The notes under the pieces are model-generated. The model worked only from the letters and a program-made list of their open reading frames with translations. It was not told the origin of the DNA and did not search any database. A program made the translations under genes and the position numbers. From an uncultured Lachnospiraceae bacterium (GTDB lineage: Bacteria; Bacillota; Clostridia; Lachnospirales; Lachnospiraceae), in contig CALAEX010000129.1 of the NCBI GenBank assembly GCA_937891165.1, forward strand, positions 72,303-136,302: 64,000 nt of DNA, written 5' to 3'. How positions within the stretch are numbered: position 1 is the stretch's first letter; each line of letters begins with the position of its first letter. Below, piece by piece: positions 1 through 9,688 of this stretch.

Positions 1-268
1 TATGACTATCAGATTTATCAATGGTGAAATATTTTTCATATCCTTTTATTGATACAAATTTGAACAGTTGATCCATAAGGTCAATATCATCAGCGATTAC
101 CTGTTGTCTTACAACATCAGTCATGTCATCTAAAGCTTTCTTAGGATTTAAACCTATTTTAGTTGCTTGCACTTTCTTCTCTCTAAAATCGTAATCCAAT
201 CTCATCGGTCTTGGTTTCATAAAAACATGCAATTTACTGTTGCCTTTTTGTTTGTGTCTTTTTCTCAT
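1..268 (-). CDS. Unrecognised protein, C-terminus cut by window edge
   Basis: An open frame runs from an ATG at 268 leftward off the window, giving 89 residues with no stop. The start is set by a GGGAGGT ribosome binding site just upstream. The N-terminus (MRKRHKQKGNSKLHVFMKP) is strongly basic; the rest is mixed charge with no motif I recognise. TATTAT promoter elements lie at about 319-327. It is divergent from the RNA polymerase beta gene, with which it shares an upstream region. Function unknown. Confidence 0.7.
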   Translation of the reverse strand, partial: MRKRHKQKGNSKLHVFMKPRPMRLDYDFREKKVQATKIGLNPKKALDDMTDVVRQQVIADDIDLMDQLFKFVSIKGYEKYFTIDKSDSH

Positions 269-318
269 CAACACGTACCTCCCTAGTATTAAATTTTCTA
301 TATTCAATTTTATTCAAT

Positions 319-372
319 ATAATAATATATCATCATAATTCCTGAAAATATACCCTGAAAACATTTTTGTAA
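319..372. promoter_or_regulatory. Divergent promoter region with 18-bp motif
   Basis: On the - strand, two overlapping TATTAT -10-like elements (319-327) precede the leftward gene. On the + strand the 18-mer CTGAAAACATTTTTGTAA at 355-372 lies 24 nt before the beta-subunit start. The same 18-mer occurs at 61312-61329 in the same position relative to a + strand gene and a leftward TATTAT element. Repetition in the same context is seen directly; that it is a promoter or regulator site is inference. Confidence 0.5.
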
Positions 373-396
373 CTAGACAGAAAGTAGGTGAATAAC

Positions 397-3300
397 GTGA
401 TTTATCCTATAGACGTTCCCGAGCTTTCTCTATTTACCAGAAAAATATATCTCCCAAAAGGAGATAAAGTAGGTAGGGGGAACTTGGTTTTTCTATATAC
501 AAAATCAGTGAAAGATACTATTTCTGAAATTAATAGTAATGAGAACTATACTCCTATAAGTAATTACACTCATTACTTTTATAATTTCACGTACTCTGGT
601 ACTTTAAAAGGAAAAAGATTCTTCATTAGAGATACCAGTAAACAAAGTATCTATGAAAAAGTGAAAAAAGAAACAAATCTCACTACTGTCCCAGTAGTTA
701 CCTTAAACGGTTTTGATAGAAACTGTTACTTTGAGATGTCGAAGTATTTACAAATCTATCATGAAATTACAGATAAATTTGACCCTAGATCTAGGGTGAT
801 GTTATTCTGGGCTTATTTCAATCAGATTATTTCTACCGAATACTTAACAGAGTATAAGGATAAATATATCATTATTAATGCAGAGAAATATGCTAATGCA
901 TTTGATGGTAAGTTAACTGAGAATTTAAGTAATCCGCTGTATATGATTTATTATACACTTCTTAAATACCCAGAAAACTGTGCTTCTTTTGACCATGATA
1001 TTTATATCTATAACGGGATTAAATCTATTAAAATTAACCCATCCCATATCAGAATCAAAGGAAAGGGTACTGGAGATTATGAAGATGCAAGTAGAGTTGC
1101 TACTAAATTTAAAACTCTTCTTACAAGATTACTTCCTAATAAAGCCAATAGTATTGAAAACTCATCTGATGAAAAAACTTTAGATAAGGAAGAAACTGCA
1201 GCAGTAGTAGCAAATAACTTAATCGAACAGTTTAACTTTACAGGGGATAAAGAAAAAGTATTAACAGACTCTGACATACCTTCCATTCTTGATCCTGGAG
1301 AAAAGAAAGTTGATAGTGGTGATACTATCGATAATGCGATTAAGAATAAAGCTAAGAAAGCTTCCGAAGTTACAACAAATGCAGAAGAAGCTGAGAAGTT
1401 AGTAAAGGAAGAAATTGAAAAAGATAAAAAACTTTTGGAAGATATGTACTCTAAAGCTATCGAAAGTAATAAACCAGTATCTTCTGCTAGCTCCGCTAGA
1501 GATAAAAAGATTCGTGAAGAACAAGGTTCTATTACTGTGAAAGGCGTTACCATAGACAAACTTAGAAAAGTTCAGAGTACACATATGCCTATTCCAACTA
1601 CAGATGTTTCAAAGGTATTAAATACAACCAATGAAAATATGAAGAATATCAAATATGCTAACTTTGATAAGGTATATGAACAAAATATCATGTCAAAAGA
1701 TATTGTGAATTCGTTCACATCTTTAAATGATAAATCTATTGGTCTCACAATCATAAAATATGAAGTGAAAGATACTTCTGATGAGTTAAATTATAAAGAA
1801 ACTCACACTGTAGTTTTAGAAGATGTGAATAGACAACGTCATACAATCAGTGTCGATATTCCTAAATTTATCGACGATAGATTTATGTGGATTGGTGGGG
1901 CTAAGAAACTGATTTTAAATCAGCAGTTCTTATATCCAGTAGTCAAATCTGGTCCTGACAAGGTTCAGATTGTTACCAACTACAATAAGATGTTTATCGA
2001 ACGTTTTGGTACAAAATCTATCACATCATTAGAACGACTTAAAAAATTAATTTCCATCGAATCTGATGTTTGCGAATTTTTTACTATAGGTTATGCATTT
2101 AAGTTAAATGCTGACTATATCACTACAGTAGAATATGATGAACTTAGTAAACAATTTATAAAATTTGAAACTGATACTTGTGAGTTATTTTTCAATCAGG
2201 AAGAAGCTACAAAAGTAGCTGATGAAAAAGGTGTTCATATTGGAGAAAATGATATTTTCATCGGTTTTAGAAATAAAAAACCTATTCTAATTGATACTGA
2301 TACACAAAAAACATCTGATGGTGAATCTATTTCAGATATCATTTTAAATGAATTACCGGAAGAATATCGCAAGAGATTCGAATCTATTAAAGCTCCAAAG
2401 AGACTTATGTATTCCGCTGCTACGACAATGGAACAGAAAGTATCTTTGGGATTATTAATGGGATTCTGGGAAGGTTTAGGTTCTGTAATGAAAGAACTTA
2501 AACTCAATTACAGATTAGAAAAATCTGTACCAAGAGCATTGAAATCCAATGAATCATATTTACAGTTTAAAGACTGTGTATTGGTTTATGAAGAAAATGT
2601 GGCTCAATCATTAGTTATGAATGGTATTCGATTAATCGAAACTAAAGAATATGAATTAGCACAAATGGAATCAAAAGAACCTTATATGGATTACTTAGTT
2701 AAGGTATATGGTAAGCGAAATATTGCGAATGCATTGATGAATACTTATGAGTTTACTATCGACCCTATCACAAAAGAAATTCTAGAAGACTTGAATCTTC
2801 CAACTACTTTGGTTCCACTTTGTATTTATGCAAATGCATTACTTGCCGATTCACAGTTTACTCATGACTATAATCAGAAACTTTGTAGAACTAGAAGAGC
2901 GGAAATTATTCCTGCAATTCTTTATGATTCTATTGCTAAAAATTATATCCAGTACAAGAATTCCAATGGTAAGAAGAAATTATCTATTCCGAGAGATATC
3001 GTAATTAAAAAATTACTCGCCTTACCTACAGTAGAAGAATATTCTACATTGAATCCGGTATTGGAACTTGAAAGAACTCATACAACCATGTATAAAGGTT
3101 GGAGAGGGATTAATGAAGACAGATCATATACTCAGGATAAACGAGTTTATGATGATTCCATGGTTGGTATCATGGGGCTTACAACATCTCCTGATGGTTC
3201 TGTAGGTGTGCAAAAAACTCTTACTTTAGAACCAAGGATCACAACAGGACGAGGATATTTAATCAATGGAGAAGAAAGAGATGGTCTTAAAGACGTTAAT

Positions 3301-5479
3301 TTATTTTCCCCTGGAGAAATGCTCGTACCATTAGCACTAACACAGGATGATCCGACAAGATCTGGGCACTGTATAAAACAGAGCAAACATATGATACCTG
3401 TAAAACACTCTTCTCCAGTACTTATCTCTAATGGTGCGGAAGAAGCTGTTAGATTTAGCCTATCTTCTGATTTCGTTATCAATGCAGAAGAAGATGGTGA
3501 AGTTGTAGAGGTAAACAAAGAATTAGGTCTTGTTATCTGCAAATATAAGAGTGGTAAATGCAGAGCAATTAATACAAAACCAGCAATCCAAAAAAATGGT
3601 GGTGGCGGTTTCTATCTTGCAAATGAATTAACTCATAACTTAAAAGTTGGAGATAAATTCAAGAAACATGAAATGCTTGCATGGCATAAAGATTTCTTTA
3701 CCACAAATATGTATAATGGTGGAAGACTTAATATGGGTACAATGGCAAAAATTGCAGTACTCTCAACGTACAATACTTATCAGGACTCTACTGTAATTAC
3801 TGAAAAGTTAGCAGAAGAGATGGCTACGGAAATGGTATTTAATAAGCAAGTAGTAATTGGGAAAAATTCTACTGTAGATTATATCGCTTCTGTAGGAGAT
3901 AAGATTGATGTAGGAACATCCCTTATTCAGTTCGATACTTCTTTTGAAGATGATGAATTGAATAAATTACTCAATACGTTATCTGATGAATTAAAAGAGG
4001 GAGTTATTGAGAATAGTAGAAATAATATTCAATCTAAAATTGCTGGTACTATTGTAGATATTAAAATGTATTCTACAGTAGAATTATCAGAACTTAGCGA
4101 TTCCCTTCAGAAAATCTTTAGAAAGTATTATTCTAAAATTAATGAAAGAAAGAAGGTGCTTACCAAATACGATGAAAATGATTCTATCGTTAAATGTGGT
4201 ATGTTATTTACAGAAACTACAGGGAAAGTATCTCCTAATAAATATGGTGTCTTAAAAGGACAAAAGATTGAAGACGGTGTATTAATCGAGTTTTATGTAA
4301 AACACGAAGAATATCTTGAAATCGGTTCTAAAGTGGCTTAACAAAATAGGTCACTATAAACCTCTCTAATTGCTGGGAACTCTTTAAATAGACAATCAGC
4401 AGCGAAGACTCTTATAAAGAGTAACGTTCAACGACTATCGAACAGGATTTAATTATCACTTAGTAGAGTAGGAGAAATCCGAAACGGGAGGCAGTTATTA
4501 TACTGAAGATATAGTCTGGCTATTATAGTAATATAGTAGGTTACCGTACTTTACAGGACTTAAGGCAACAATCGGAGAAGTAATTCCAAAAGGATATGAG
4601 CCTTATTCTGAATTTAGAAAAGATGAAGAGGTTAGTTCATTTATTGCATCTAACTCAATCTTAAAACGTATGACACCAAGTATTCTTTTGACTTCTTTAG
4701 GAAATAAATGCATCGTAGAATTAAAACGTTCTTTAAAGGTTATTTTTGATTCTGTTAAAAATGATGAAGAAGCGAAAAAGAAAATGACAGATTTGATTTA
4801 TAAGTTCTTCATGGCTTTTGATAAAACAGGAACCAATGTAAAGAAATATAAAGCAATCTTTGAACCTTTATCTCCAACAGCATTTAGAAAGTGGTTTAAA
4901 GGATTCTTCATGAATGAAGACGCTTATCTTATTTTAGATATCGTCGACTATGAAAGAACTATCACTTTCGATGATATTGAAAGAGCTGCAAAGGTTATCA
5001 AAATTCCATTATTTGAATATGTATACTTACCACACGTTACTATGGATGGTAAAGTAGTAAGGACTCGTGAAGAAGTTCCGGTTGGATATATACATTTGAA
5101 GAGGACCCAGCAAACAGTAATGAAGAAGAATGGATTATCCACAAGTGCAGATATCCGTTCTCCGCTTACAGGACAAGTTACAGGGGCTGATAAGAATGGT
5201 AGAGAATCCGACCTTGAAAATATCATGATGGTTGCTCTTGGTATGGAAAACTGTTTGAAAGAATTAAATGGTCCTAGAGCAGATGATATGGTTGCTAAGA
5301 GAGAAATGCTTGCAGATATTGCTAAACAGGGTTATGTTAAGTTTTCTGATTTAACTTATGATGTTGGTAATAAAGCAACTCTCAATACGGTAAATACATA
5401 TTTCTTAGGCATGGGTCTTAAAACAGACTTAGTCACAAAAGGTAATATGCTTAAATCAACTCTTAGAAAAGAGTTATAA
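397..5479 (+). CDS. Phage DNA-directed RNA polymerase beta subunit (intron-interrupted)
   Basis: Coding sequence is join(397..4338,4547..5479), about 1624 residues, interrupted by a group I intron. It is a multisubunit RNA polymerase beta subunit, which forms half of the catalytic cleft. The N-terminal ~400 residues are phage-specific and include a charged coiled-coil stretch (about 320-370). The beta core follows: RHTISVDIPKF and KLILNQQF near 490-520, a fork-loop-like segment with GLTTSPDGSVGV near 930, QDDPTRSGHC near 990, and YNTYQDSTVITEKL near 1130, matching bacterial YNFEDSIVIS. The splice joins GSKVA to YFTGLK, giving Lys1312 and Lys1320 with the same spacing as the two active-site lysines of the KMAGRHGNK motif of bacterial beta. 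I prefer the GTG at 397 (AGGTG, 6-nt spacer) over the GTG at 388, which overlaps the ribosome binding site. Unlike phiKZ-type phages, where beta is split into two polypeptides, this one is whole. Confidence 0.9.
4339..4546 (+). ncRNA. Group I intron in RNA polymerase beta gene (no ORF)
   Basis: A 208-nt self-splicing group I intron. Core elements seen in order: AATTGCTGGGAACTC and AGACAATCAGCAGC (P3/P4/P6 region), GTTCAACGACTATCG (P7 side) and GAAGATATAGTCT (P3/P7 return). P1 is clear: exon end GUGGCU pairs with internal guide GGUCAC, placing the required U-G wobble at the 5' splice site. The intron ends with G at 4546, and GG after the core can pair with CC just before it (P9.0). Splicing restores the reading frame between the two catalytic lysine codons. 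There is no endonuclease ORF, so it is not self-mobile on its own. Confidence 0.93.
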
Positions 5480-5481
5480 AA

Positions 5482-5511
5482 TAGAAGGAGTGATAAAAAT
5501 CACTCCTTCTA
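5482..5511. terminator. Intrinsic terminator, beta gene / convergent gene
   Basis: A 13-bp perfect stem TAGAAGGAGTGAT with AAAA loop between convergent genes, with a T-rich run on the + side. It probably ends the beta-subunit transcript and the leftward transcript. Confidence 0.8.
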
Positions 5512-5516
5512 TACTT

Positions 5517-5756
5517 TTAGAAAAATCCAGAACCTGATCGTAAAGTTAATTTTTCAACTTGTTTCTCTAACGTTTCTATACGTTTCTTAAGTTTTTCATT
5601 CTCTTCTTTTAATATTTCAAAATTATCCATAATTGGATGTTTCTTTTGTTCATGTATTGATCTGTCTACATAATATAAAACACGCCATTTCTTATCATCA
5701 GAATTGTTTGCATTTTCATCTATCTGTAATGTAAGAAAACTATCGGGTTTATTCAT
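5517..5756 (-). CDS. Small protein with C-terminal coiled coil
   Basis: 79 residues. Residues 45-72 form a heptad-like charged coiled coil (LKEENEKLKKRIETLEKQV). The N-terminal half has no recognised motif. The ATG overlaps the TGA of the preceding gene (ATGA), so it is likely translationally coupled to it. It sits last in a two-gene leftward unit before a strong terminator. Function unknown; an oligomerising structural or adaptor role is only a guess. Confidence 0.7.
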   Translation of the reverse strand: MNKPDSFLTLQIDENANNSDDKKWRVLYYVDRSIHEQKKHPIMDNFEILKEENEKLKKRIETLEKQVEKLTLRSGSGFF

Positions 5757-6046
5757 TTACCTTCACCCACTTCCCATTCTTTGCATAAAGAATTTCGCAT
5801 TTGTAAGCTTCTGCCTTTCAATTTATCGATATCCTCTTGTATCGACTTAGTGGTATCGACAAAATTATTAGCAAGTTCTTTCACACATCTTGTTAATTCT
5901 GTCATTGTTTTAGACATCATAACCATAGTCTCAGCAATATTGTTTAATGACTCTTGAACTTCTTGTAATTCTTTATAGGTTGCAAGTCTAGTTCCATATT
6001 TATCAGTAATCATAAACAGGTGTTTTTCTTTTTCCGTATTATCCAT
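5753..6046 (-). CDS. Small helical protein, unknown function
   Basis: 97 residues from the ATG at 6046, chosen because AAGGAA lies 9-10 nt upstream; the longer open frame up to 6262 runs into the oppositely oriented gene and has no ribosome binding site. The sequence (DNTEKEKHLFMITDKYGTRL, then a Met/Thr-rich helical stretch ending in a Lys-rich tail) suggests a coiled-coil helix from about residue 30 to 80. It overlaps the next gene by 4 nt (ATGA). Not recognised. Confidence 0.65.
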   Translation of the reverse strand: MDNTEKEKHLFMITDKYGTRLATYKELQEVQESLNNIAETMVMMSKTMTELTRCVKELANNFVDTTKSIQEDIDKLKGRSLQMRNSLCKEWEVGEGK

Positions 6047-6167
6047 TTTTGTAAATTCCTTTCTTAGAATAGTTAATAAATTATTAATAAAAACATTCAT
6101 TATTACTCTTCCACATATATTAATTGGAAACATTAAATTAATCAAAATAGAAAGAAGGACCCTGCCG

Positions 6168-6851
6168 ATGGACGCAATATTAGAACGTGCTGCAGAAGTT
6201 GTTGTCCAAAAGTTATCCGAATCGGATGCTGGTATTTTTCTTTTAATTATTATTTGCATCATTGTTCTATTATTCCCTGTTTGGAAAATTTTATTTGGAG
6301 AAATAAAAAATAAATACGATTCTTATAAGCAAACCATAGATCAGGATAGGAAAGATAGAATTGAAATGAAACAAAGTCTAGAAAAGATTGTGGACCACCT
6401 ACCAGAGTTAGATAATCAGGTAGGAATTTTATCAACAGAACTTCAAGAGTTCAAATCCCTTAAGCGTGACTTTATTGATGCATATAAAGAAGTTAAAGAA
6501 ACGGTAGAAGATATTAGATGTGATCTCAAAACAATATCAGAAAAATCGGATGAAGCTGATAAACGTATCGTAGATAGTATTGGAGAACTTAGTACTGCTA
6601 CGACTAAAATTGAGTCTGATATTGGTATTATCTTCGAAGGTGATAACAACGAGTTTAGATTATATCTAACACAACTTCATGCAGACCATATAAAAAATAA
6701 TAAACCAATGACAAGCGAAATAAGACAAAAATTACGTGTTCGTTTCGACAATTACTCAAGTCGAGGTGGCAATGGTTGGGCAAAAGATTTATATCTTGAA
6801 CTCATGTCCTTACCAGTCGAATCATTTAGTTTTAAAGATGATTATATTTAA
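6168..6851 (+). CDS. Membrane-anchored coiled-coil protein
   Basis: 227 residues. One strong transmembrane segment at about 22-40 (AGIFLLIIICIIVLLFPVW) is followed by a long charged coiled coil (about 45-160) and a C-terminal domain of about 70 residues with no recognised motif. The AGAAGGA ribosome binding site supports the ATG at 6168. It is a lone + strand gene between two leftward units, with its own terminator at 6857-6886. The topology resembles spanin- or membrane-tether-like phage proteins, but no diagnostic motif is present, so function is unassigned. Confidence 0.75.
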   Translation: MDAILERAAEVVVQKLSESDAGIFLLIIICIIVLLFPVWKILFGEIKNKYDSYKQTIDQDRKDRIEMKQSLEKIVDHLPELDNQVGILSTELQEFKSLKRDFIDAYKEVKETVEDIRCDLKTISEKSDEADKRIVDSIGELSTATTKIESDIGIIFEGDNNEFRLYLTQLHADHIKNNKPMTSEIRQKLRVRFDNYSSRGGNGWAKDLYLELMSLPVESFSFKDDYI

Positions 6852-6856
6852 AAAAG

Positions 6857-6886
6857 AAGACCTAGTGGATGATTCCACTAGGTCTT
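6857..6886. terminator. Bidirectional intrinsic terminator
   Basis: 13-bp perfect stem AAGACCTAGTGGA/TCCACTAGGTCTT between convergent genes, with A-run on the left and TTTTATTATTT on the right, so it can act in both directions. Confidence 0.85.
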
Positions 6887-6889
6887 TTA

Positions 6890-7156
6890 TTATTTCTTTA
6901 TAAGCTCACATCTATAGGAAGATGTTAAATGAACATCACCGTTTTTAAATGTAACTTGAAGTTGTTCACCATCTTCATAATCTGTCCATGACTTAATGTG
7001 ACCTTCTTTTACTTCACCATTTGGTAAAGCAATAATAGCATAATTATATGCATAATTAAGGTCAATAAATTGTTTATTGCATCCGGTCAAACAAATAGCC
7101 ATAATAATAGCTATAATAATAGATACTACTACATAAATTTTTGTTTTTGTTTTCAT
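6890..7156 (-). CDS. Small lipoprotein
   Basis: 88 residues. A lipoprotein signal peptide is plain: Lys-rich N-terminus, hydrophobic core at about 7-23, and lipobox LTGC with the acceptor Cys at about 26. The mature part is ~62 residues (LPNGEVKEGHIKSWTDY), predicted to sit on the outer face of the cytoplasmic membrane. GGGAGGAG supports the start. It closes a leftward unit with two other small membrane proteins. Phage lipoproteins often act in superinfection exclusion; that role is inferred from topology only. Confidence 0.75.
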   Translation of the reverse strand: MKTKTKIYVVVSIIIAIIMAICLTGCNKQFIDLNYAYNYAIIALPNGEVKEGHIKSWTDYEDGEQLQVTFKNGDVHLTSSYRCELIKK

Positions 7157-7171
7157 CTTTTGTCTCCTCCC

Positions 7172-7423
7172 TTATTCAAAATGAATGATTCCATAAAAGT
7201 CTAAAATAGCACACACATATGGAATTAAATCTAATAATAAATTTGTAGATATATGAATTATTAAAATACATAATATATCTACAATTACACCAGTTCCAGT
7301 ACCAAGAATATTATATTTTCTCTTTAATGATTCTGATATTTTTATCTGGTATAGCATATTCCCAAATAAACACCAAAACAAAGATACAATTACTGATGTT
7401 ATAATATAACCAGTTTTCATCAT
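7172..7423 (-). CDS. Small membrane protein with two hydrophobic segments
   Basis: 83 residues from the ATG at 7423, preceded by AAGAAGAGA; an upstream TTG at 7477 would extend it but overlaps the preceding small gene and lacks a good ribosome binding site. Two hydrophobic helices (about 3-25 and 42-75) predict a double-spanning membrane protein. Part of a leftward cassette of small membrane-associated genes. Not recognised. Confidence 0.6.
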   Translation of the reverse strand: MMKTGYIITSVIVSLFWCLFGNMLYQIKISESLKRKYNILGTGTGVIVDILCILIIHISTNLLLDLIPYVCAILDFYGIIHFE

Positions 7424-7437
7424 ACGTCTCTTCTTTC

Positions 7438-7602
7438 TTAATTTCCTATACAGTATTCTGTTGCTCCACACGTACAAATACCGTTCTTTGTATTTTCTCT
7501 AGCTTCTATTTCACTATGCATTAATACCATAATATAAATACATATAATAATGATATAAAACATAGCATTCAAAATATCTTTTGTATGTTTCTCCACGGTC
7601 AT
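7438..7602 (-). CDS. 54-aa single-span protein with Cys-rich tail
   Basis: An open frame of 54 codons starting with ATG at 7602, which overlaps the TGA of the preceding gene (GAATGA). A hydrophobic helix (residues 14-28) is followed by a soluble tail with CTCG and a third Cys near the C-terminus. It fills what would otherwise be a gap in the unit, and its stop is 15 nt before the next start, with that gene's ribosome binding site between. The coupled start and tight packing are the support; no homology is recognised. Confidence 0.55.
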   Translation of the reverse strand: MTVEKHTKDILNAMFYIIIICIYIMVLMHSEIEARENTKNGICTCGATEYCIGN

Positions 7603-7928
7603 TCACCACTTATCCCATAATCATAATTCATAGCATCTTCAACGCTATCCAATATAGTATCAAGTCTTGCTTTAGCCAACATTAAATCATGATAGGTATT
7701 TTTATCCATTACATAAATATCTTTAGTTTCCATGTAAGATTCAAATTCTTCTAAAGTTTTTCCAAGATAATCTAAATGACTCAAATCAAGTTTTTCTTCA
7801 ATAATGATTTCTCGTCGAATCATAGCATTTAATATTCTATCAGATTCTTCAATATCAAGACCTGCTTGTAATCGTTCCTCCAATTTCTCTTTTAAAAGAA
7901 TTGGTGTAAGTCTATACTCTTTTCTCAT
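7599..7928 (-). CDS. Unrecognised 109-aa protein
   Basis: 109 residues, acidic, predicted mainly alpha-helical (MRKEYRLTPILLKEKLEERL at the start). GGTGGTGATGAA precedes the start and lies just after the helicase stop, so it is co-transcribed with and probably translated after the helicase. No motif is recognised. Its position suggests a small accessory to the helicase or an unrelated host-takeover protein; neither can be decided from sequence. Confidence 0.7.
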   Translation of the reverse strand: MRKEYRLTPILLKEKLEERLQAGLDIEESDRILNAMIRREIIIEEKLDLSHLDYLGKTLEEFESYMETKDIYVMDKNTYHDLMLAKARLDTILDSVEDAMNYDYGISGE

Positions 7929-7940
7929 TTCATCACCACC

Positions 7941-9389
7941 TTAAATATAAATAGGTGTTATCTCAACACACATAGATTCTAATTCTTTTTGATGTGCAGA
8001 TTCTACGCTATCCATAAATGGAATAGATTTATCAATCAAATCATAAAAGTACGTATCATTACCTTTAAATCGATCAAGACGTCCTTTTAACTGATGTGTC
8101 ATGATTCTTGATGTGTGGGGTTCCCCACAAATAATTGTCTGTAAATTCGGTGGATTAAAACCTGTACCACAAGATTTAATCGTAGATACAATAATATCAC
8201 AACTTTGATTTGATAAATTAACATCTTCCCGATTATCGGAAAATATAGTTCCGATCGTAGTAGATGTGTTCACAATACTTCTTACATATTTAGCAAGTTC
8301 ACGAACAGCATCTTTCTTCGGAGTTACAATTAAAATTTGACCTTCTTTTCCAATAGATTCATCAATACAAAAACGAATTGCATTTAAGTATTGCTCTTTT
8401 TTATCATACTTAAGAGCCGCAACTACATATTTATATGCTGAGAATCCATGCCCTGTTTTCATAAGAGCTATCAATTTTAATGGAATAGCACTTTTAAATA
8501 TGACAGGATGATAATGGATATGTTTTCGTTTTTCCTCATCTTTATCATTAAATTTAGCACTTGCGGACATCATAATATTCAAACATTTATTTTCTTGTCT
8601 ATTACTACGTCCAAATGTTGCCGTAAGGTAGAACGTTTTTGCAACGTTAGTATTGCAATCAATAGTAAATATTGATGATATAAATTCATGAGCTTCATCA
8701 TAAATTTTAACACCAATTCCAGCAATACTCATAAATTCATTAATATCATTCCATCCCTTATTTCTTGCATAAGCTTGGACTGTCTGATGCATGACAATAT
8801 AAACATCTGCATCCAACTCATATTCTAAAATTCTAGCAATAGAATCTGTGTCTATAAGCATAATCTTTTCATCTGGAATATCTGTAAATTTCATAATTTC
8901 ACTTTTCCAATGGTGAACTAAAATTTCTCTATTCACAAAGATTATAGCCTTCATTCCAAGTTTAGTCATAGAAGCTATGGCACAATATGTCTTTCCACCA
9001 GATGTCTCGAGATTTAAAGTATATTGACAATAGCCACTTCGAGAATGATATTCGTCAGTTCCTGTTAAGAAGGATATACTTTTTCGCTGGGTTTCATTTC
9101 TTGGATCGATTTTTACCTGATATTCACTGGACATTTTTAAAGCTTTTGTAGCTTTTGGATTAATTGTTGCCTTACATCCAAATTGTGTTTCCAATACTTC
9201 TATATTTATTCCTTTTGGAATATATAACACACCATTTTCAATATGGTATGCCACTGGTCTATATTGACCATATTTTTTCGATACCTGGACCCATCTAGAT
9301 AGAACTTTTTCCAATTCAAAAAATTCTCCTTTTGTGTATGGATAAACTTCTATATGAGTGTGAAAGATATCTATTCTTCTTTCTTCCAT
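7941..9389 (-). CDS. SF2 DEAD/DEAH-type DNA helicase (UvsW-like)
   Basis: 482 residues with the two RecA-like domains of superfamily 2 helicases. Seen: a Q-like region before 130; Walker A TSGGKT with Lys133; motif Ia near IIFVNRE (150-155); Walker B DEAH at 231-234; motif III TAT at 256-258; and a C-terminal motif VI HQLKGRLDR at 432-440 supplying the arginine finger. It should couple ATP hydrolysis to strand separation or branch migration, as T4 UvsW and related phage recombination/repair helicases do. The N-terminal ~100 residues are a separate domain. GAGGTGA supports the start. It heads a leftward unit of small genes. Confidence 0.88.
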   Translation of the reverse strand: MEERRIDIFHTHIEVYPYTKGEFFELEKVLSRWVQVSKKYGQYRPVAYHIENGVLYIPKGINIEVLETQFGCKATINPKATKALKMSSEYQVKIDPRNETQRKSISFLTGTDEYHSRSGYCQYTLNLETSGGKTYCAIASMTKLGMKAIIFVNREILVHHWKSEIMKFTDIPDEKIMLIDTDSIARILEYELDADVYIVMHQTVQAYARNKGWNDINEFMSIAGIGVKIYDEAHEFISSIFTIDCNTNVAKTFYLTATFGRSNRQENKCLNIMMSASAKFNDKDEEKRKHIHYHPVIFKSAIPLKLIALMKTGHGFSAYKYVVAALKYDKKEQYLNAIRFCIDESIGKEGQILIVTPKKDAVRELAKYVRSIVNTSTTIGTIFSDNREDVNLSNQSCDIIVSTIKSCGTGFNPPNLQTIICGEPHTSRIMTHQLKGRLDRFKGNDTYFYDLIDKSIPFMDSVESAHQKELESMCVEITPIYI

Positions 9390-9407
9390 GTCGTCACCTC
9401 AATATAA

Positions 9408-9441
9408 AAAAGATTGGAGTAGATTATTATCTACCCCAACC
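9408..9441 (-). terminator. Intrinsic terminator
   Basis: Imperfect hairpin (TTGG-GTAGAT arms, one bulge) after the 72-aa gene, followed by TTTTTT on the - strand, ending the 13.9-9.4 kb leftward unit before the helicase gene. Confidence 0.7.
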
Positions 9442-9452
9442 TAATATTTTGA

Positions 9453-9671
9453 TTAGCACATATGCACAAAAGCATATTTCATAATCTGATACTTATCTGT
9501 ATCAGACCAACCTTTTAACAAGTTGTCAATAGTTTCTGCTTTTGATTCTTTTGAACCACCGGCCGCACTAAGATTAACAGCGATTTCTCTTGCTGCTTTC
9601 TGAATAGCTGCATCTTTTTCTTCCATAATTCCATCTAATGCGGAACGTAATTGTACAAAACTTTTTCCCAT
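9453..9671 (-). CDS. Unrecognised 72-aa protein
   Basis: 72 residues with a perfect TAGGAGG ribosome binding site. Helical, with an Ala/Ser/Gly linker (SAAGGSKESKAE) between two helices. Last gene of the leftward unit before the terminator at 9408-9441. No family recognised. Confidence 0.7.
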   Translation of the reverse strand: MGKSFVQLRSALDGIMEEKDAAIQKAAREIAVNLSAAGGSKESKAETIDNLLKGWSDTDKYQIMKYAFVHMC

Positions 9672-9688
9672 TTTTTATTTCCTCCTAA

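Noticed and set aside
4339..4669. Frameshift or pseudogene in the polymerase beta gene
   Set aside because: A complete group I intron with P1 pairing explains the interruption and splicing restores frame and motif.
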